A DNA stretch of 24,434 nucleotides from CAZFUY01 sp964522445 (lineage in GTDB: Bacteria > Pseudomonadota > Gammaproteobacteria > SZUA-229): the NCBI GenBank assembly GCA_964522445.1, contig CAZFUY010000041.1:1-24434 (forward strand), in the 5' to 3' direction. The notes beneath the pieces are model-generated. The model was not told where the DNA came from and did no database searches. It saw nothing but the letters and a program-made list of their open reading frames with translations. A program made the position numbers and the translations under genes. Positions 21,404 to 24,434 of the stretch are shown in pieces (position 1 is the first letter of the stretch; every line of letters starts with the position of its first letter).

Positions 21404-24300
21404 TCACACAATATCAGGCTCAATATTACGCTCATGAACTGATCAAACGTAATTCTGCTGACAGTTTAGAAAAACTGACTAGCACTCTAATGGATGCGCA
21501 GGTTGACCTCAATCCACATCAGGTTGAAGCCGCGTTATTTGCTTTCAAATCCCCATTATCAACAGGTGCAATTCTGGCTGATGAAGTTGGTTTGGGTAAA
21601 ACCATTGAAGCTGGACTGGTTATTTCCCAAAAATGGGCTGAAGGCAAAAAACGAATACTCATAATAACCCCGTCTAGTTTACGTAAGCAGTGGAATCAGG
21701 AACTGTTAGAAAAATTCTTTCTTCCATCTACTCTATTAGAAGCAAGAACTTACAATGCAGCAAAGAAAGCAGGAAAGCAGAATCCTTTTGAACAAGATGA
21801 GTTAGTTATTTGCTCAATAAATTTTGCTGCAAATAAAGAAGAGGATCTCATGTTGGTGCCTTGGGATCTAGTGGTTATAGATGAGGCACATCGCCTTCGT
21901 AATGTTTATAAACCATCAAATAAAATAGCAAAAAAAATTAAAGCGGCATTAATTAGTTCTCCAAAAATACTTTTAACTGCAACACCATTGCAAAATTCAT
22001 TGATGGAATTGTATGGTTTAGTGAGCTTTATCGATGAATACACTTTTGGTGATGTGAAAAGTTTTAGAGCTCAATATGCAAGAGTAACTACAGAAGCAGT
22101 ATATGCAGAACTTAAAGCCAGGCTGAAATCAATATGCCATAGGACTCTTAGGCGACAAGTTTTAGAATATATAAAATATACCAACCGTATACCTATCACC
22201 CAGGAATTTATTCCATCTCAGGATGAGCAGGATCTATACGATATGGTGTCAAGCTACCTGCAGCGAGATGATTTGCAAGCTCTACCGAGTAGCCAAAGAA
22301 AATTAATGACGCTGGTGTTACGCAAGTTATTAGCCTCATCCACATTTGCTATTGCAGGTGCGCTTGATTCATTGGTTCGTAAGTTGCAAAAGATGCTAAA
22401 AACAAATAGCAAACTTGAACGATATTTTGATGAGTTTCCAGAAGAAGATAATGACGAGCAGGATTTATTAAGGGAGCTTCGTGATGAATACGGATTGGAT
22501 GAAGATGAGCTTTTACCTGAGCTTCTCACAAAAGATGATATTGAGGCCATTGAAGTTGAAATACAAGATCTCTTGGTCTTTAGAAATTTGGCAACCTCTA
22601 TAAAGGAAAACGCAAAAGGACTGGCACTGCTAGATTCATTAAAAATAGGTTTCGAGAAAGCGAATGTATTAGGCGCTTTAAATAAAGTCATTATATTTAC
22701 AGAATCGCGTAGAACACAAGACTACCTTGTAGAGTTGTTAGAAAAAAATGGCTATTCCGACAAAATAGTTTTGTTTAATGGTTCAAATTCAGATCTACAG
22801 TCACGTCAAATATATGCTGATTGGAAACAAGTAAATAAAAATACTGATCGGTGTAGCGGATCAAGAACAGCTGATATGCGTTCGGCATTAATTGATGATT
22901 TTAAAAATCGCGCTCAAATTATGATTGCGACTGAAGCTGCTGCTGAAGGTGTCAATCTCCAGTTTTGTTCTTTCTTAGTGAACTATGATTTGCCGTGGAA
23001 TCCGCAGAGAATCGAACAGCGTATTGGTCGCTGTCATCGATATGGACAAAAACATGATGTTGTAGTGATTAATTTTTTAAACAAAAAAAATGCGGCTGAT
23101 CAGCGAGTATATGAACTTTTATCAGAGAAGTTTTCTTTATTTGATGGCGTTTTTGGAGCCAGTGATGAAGTTTTAGGAACGATAGAAAGCGGAGTTGATC
23201 TTGAGCAACGTATTATGGGGATTTATCAAAATTGTCGAAGTTCAGAAGAAATAAATACACAGTTTGATTTATTACAAGAAGAGATGGAAGAGCAGATTAG
23301 TGTAGCTATGGATGCTACTCGTCAGAAATTATTGGAAAATTTTGATGCAGAAGTTCATGATAAATTAAAAATAAATTTGCAACAGAGTAAGAATTATTTA
23401 AATAAATACGAACAGATGTTATATAAAATTACACAATGCTCTCTGCAAGAACATGCCGATTTTGATGATCAAAGCAGTGATTTTGAATTAAAAAACAACC
23501 CATATCAAAACACCGTAAAAGGTAAAGGCATACCTCTTGGGAAATATCGAATGGGAACGCCAGAAAATCGGCCTATAGAAGATGCACATATTTATCGCCC
23601 CGGTCATGCGCTGGCGCAATGTTTAATAAAATCGATATGTGACATACAGCTACCCACCGTCAATATTGTTTTTGATTACAGTAACCATCCTCAAAATGTA
23701 GCCGCCATAGAGGGATTGGTCGGCAAAAAAGGCGTCTTGAGTTTGTACAAACTAACTATTGACAGTGCTGAATCTGAAGATCATTTGTTGCTAATTGGGA
23801 TGAAGGATGATGGGCTTGAGTTGACACAGGAACAGGCTGAACGACTATTTTCTTTACCTGCGAGTATCACTGACTCTTCATTAAGCTTAGCAAGTGATAT
23901 TGAAAATGTGCTCGCACAAAAATATGAACAACATAAAACAGGCGTATTAGATGAAATCAGCACAAGAAACGCTTCTTTTTTTGAAGAACAAATTACTAAG
24001 CTGGATACCTGGGCAGATGATTTAAAAGAATCTATAGAATATTCAATTAAAGAACTGGATAAAGAAATACGCCAGGTGCGTAAAGATGCAAAATTAGCTC
24101 CGACACTAGAAGAAAAGCTAGCACTGCAGAAAAAACAGAAGAAGCTGGAAGCGCAGAGAAATAAAGGTCGACGAGAATTGTTTGATAAGCAGGATGAAGT
24201 TGATGCAAGACGTGAGGGGATGATATTGTCGATAGAAGAGCGGCTGACTAAAAATATCGTAGAAAACAGGTTATTTGCCATACACTGGGAAGTCGTATAG
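21400..24300 (+). CDS. SNF2-family helicase, RapA-related core, candidate defence protein
   Basis: The 966-residue protein is an SNF2/superfamily 2 DNA translocase. Motifs in order: I DEVGLGKT (61-68), Ia LIITPSSL, II DEAH (161-164), III LTATPLQNS (192-200), IV IIFTESRRTQDYL (431-443), V ATEAAAEGVNL (510-520), VI QRIGRCHRYGQ (540-550). An acidic insertion (about 340-390) splits the two RecA lobes. The C-terminal 400 residues hold no domain I recognise and end in a strongly charged coiled coil (about 880-950). The core resembles RapA, but motif I comes at residue 61, so RapA's N-terminal Tudor-like domains are absent. Coupling to a small HTH gene and position next to rearranged DNA suggest a phage-defence or restriction-linked helicase such as the DrmD type; this is inferred. 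All ATPase motifs look intact. Confidence 0.9.
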   Translation: MITQYQAQYYAHELIKRNSADSLEKLTSTLMDAQVDLNPHQVEAALFAFKSPLSTGAILADEVGLGKTIEAGLVISQKWAEGKKRILIITPSSLRKQWNQELLEKFFLPSTLLEARTYNAAKKAGKQNPFEQDELVICSINFAANKEEDLMLVPWDLVVIDEAHRLRNVYKPSNKIAKKIKAALISSPKILLTATPLQNSLMELYGLVSFIDEYTFGDVKSFRAQYARVTTEAVYAELKARLKSICHRTLRRQVLEYIKYTNRIPITQEFIPSQDEQDLYDMVSSYLQRDDLQALPSSQRKLMTLVLRKLLASSTFAIAGALDSLVRKLQKMLKTNSKLERYFDEFPEEDNDEQDLLRELRDEYGLDEDELLPELLTKDDIEAIEVEIQDLLVFRNLATSIKENAKGLALLDSLKIGFEKANVLGALNKVIIFTESRRTQDYLVELLEKNGYSDKIVLFNGSNSDLQSRQIYADWKQVNKNTDRCSGSRTADMRSALIDDFKNRAQIMIATEAAAEGVNLQFCSFLVNYDLPWNPQRIEQRIGRCHRYGQKHDVVVINFLNKKNAADQRVYELLSEKFSLFDGVFGASDEVLGTIESGVDLEQRIMGIYQNCRSSEEINTQFDLLQEEMEEQISVAMDATRQKLLENFDAEVHDKLKINLQQSKNYLNKYEQMLYKITQCSLQEHADFDDQSSDFELKNNPYQNTVKGKGIPLGKYRMGTPENRPIEDAHIYRPGHALAQCLIKSICDIQLPTVNIVFDYSNHPQNVAAIEGLVGKKGVLSLYKLTIDSAESEDHLLLIGMKDDGLELTQEQAERLFSLPASITDSSLSLASDIENVLAQKYEQHKTGVLDEISTRNASFFEEQITKLDTWADDLKESIEYSIKELDKEIRQVRKDAKLAPTLEEKLALQKKQKKLEAQRNKGRRELFDKQDEVDARREGMILSIEERLTKNIVENRLFAIHWEVV

Positions 24301-24434
24301 TTAAGTTATTAATATGCCGAGTTCTCTTGCTTCTGCACAGAAGCATAGGAATGAGAGCATTATTCCCCAGTTTAAAAAGGTGATTACAAATAAACTATAA
24401 GTGTATTTGTACTAAATATATTAAATTCACGCTA

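Noticed and set aside
23781..24281. 166-codon open frame on the minus strand
   Set aside because: It is a Ser-rich shadow of the helicase coiled-coil region and has no motif or ribosome site.
24329..24344. Palindrome GCTTCTGCACAGAAGC as a terminator after the helicase
   Set aside because: The loop is too small for the full stem and no T-run follows, so a rho-independent terminator is not supported.
24314..24400. 28-codon plus-strand frame after the helicase (MPSSLASAQKHRNESIIPQ...)
   Set aside because: No ribosome site, no recognisable domain and a very short length; it could be a remnant, but the sequence alone does not support a gene.

Overview
The window looks like chromosome from a polar-flagellated gammaproteobacterium. 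The order flhA-flhF-fleN-fliA-cheY-cheZ-cheA-cheB-motC-motD-parC-parP-cheW-DUF2802 (bases 2-13904, all on the plus strand) is the layout known from Pseudomonas and related polar flagellates. The DNA is AT-rich, and I cannot name the genus from sequence alone.

Region 1 (2-4682) holds the 3' part of flhA (export gate), flhF and fleN/flhG (position and number of flagella) and fliA (sigma-28). A compact repeat element of 15-18 bp direct and inverted copies sits between flhF and fleN. Region 2 (4683-9600) holds cheY, cheZ, cheA and cheB; cheA has an acidic linker with three near-identical motif repeats and lacks an obvious P2 domain. Region 3 (9602-13904) holds the MotC/MotD stator pair, a ParA-like ATPase and a CheW-domain protein matching the ParC/ParP pair that places chemotaxis arrays at the pole, then cheW behind a good sigma-54-type promoter, and a DUF2802 membrane protein.

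Region 4 (13927-20100) is accessory. A minus-strand operon encodes a HDOD-GAF-like-histidine kinase followed by a REC-PAS-GGDEF-EAL protein with all catalytic motifs intact. Divergent from it is a second FleN/FlhG-type ATPase that starts at TTG, lacks the N-terminal DQAxxLR motif of FlhG proteins and carries a roughly 250-residue C-terminal extension with an internal duplication. Together they are a plausible uncharacterised signalling module joining two-component sensing, cyclic-di-GMP and a MinD-type ATPase, next to the flagellar locus.

Region 5 (20190-24434) begins with two tandem ArsC/YffB-family genes on the minus strand, one intact and one that has lost its first codons including the active-site Cys. 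Between them is a MITE-like element of about 142 bp with 18-bp terminal inverted repeats. Then comes a two-gene operon with an ATGA overlap: a small excisionase-type HTH protein and a RapA-related SNF2 helicase without RapA's N-terminal domains. This looks like the start of a defence or restriction-type operon that continues past the window edge. No tRNA, rRNA or CRISPR array was seen.
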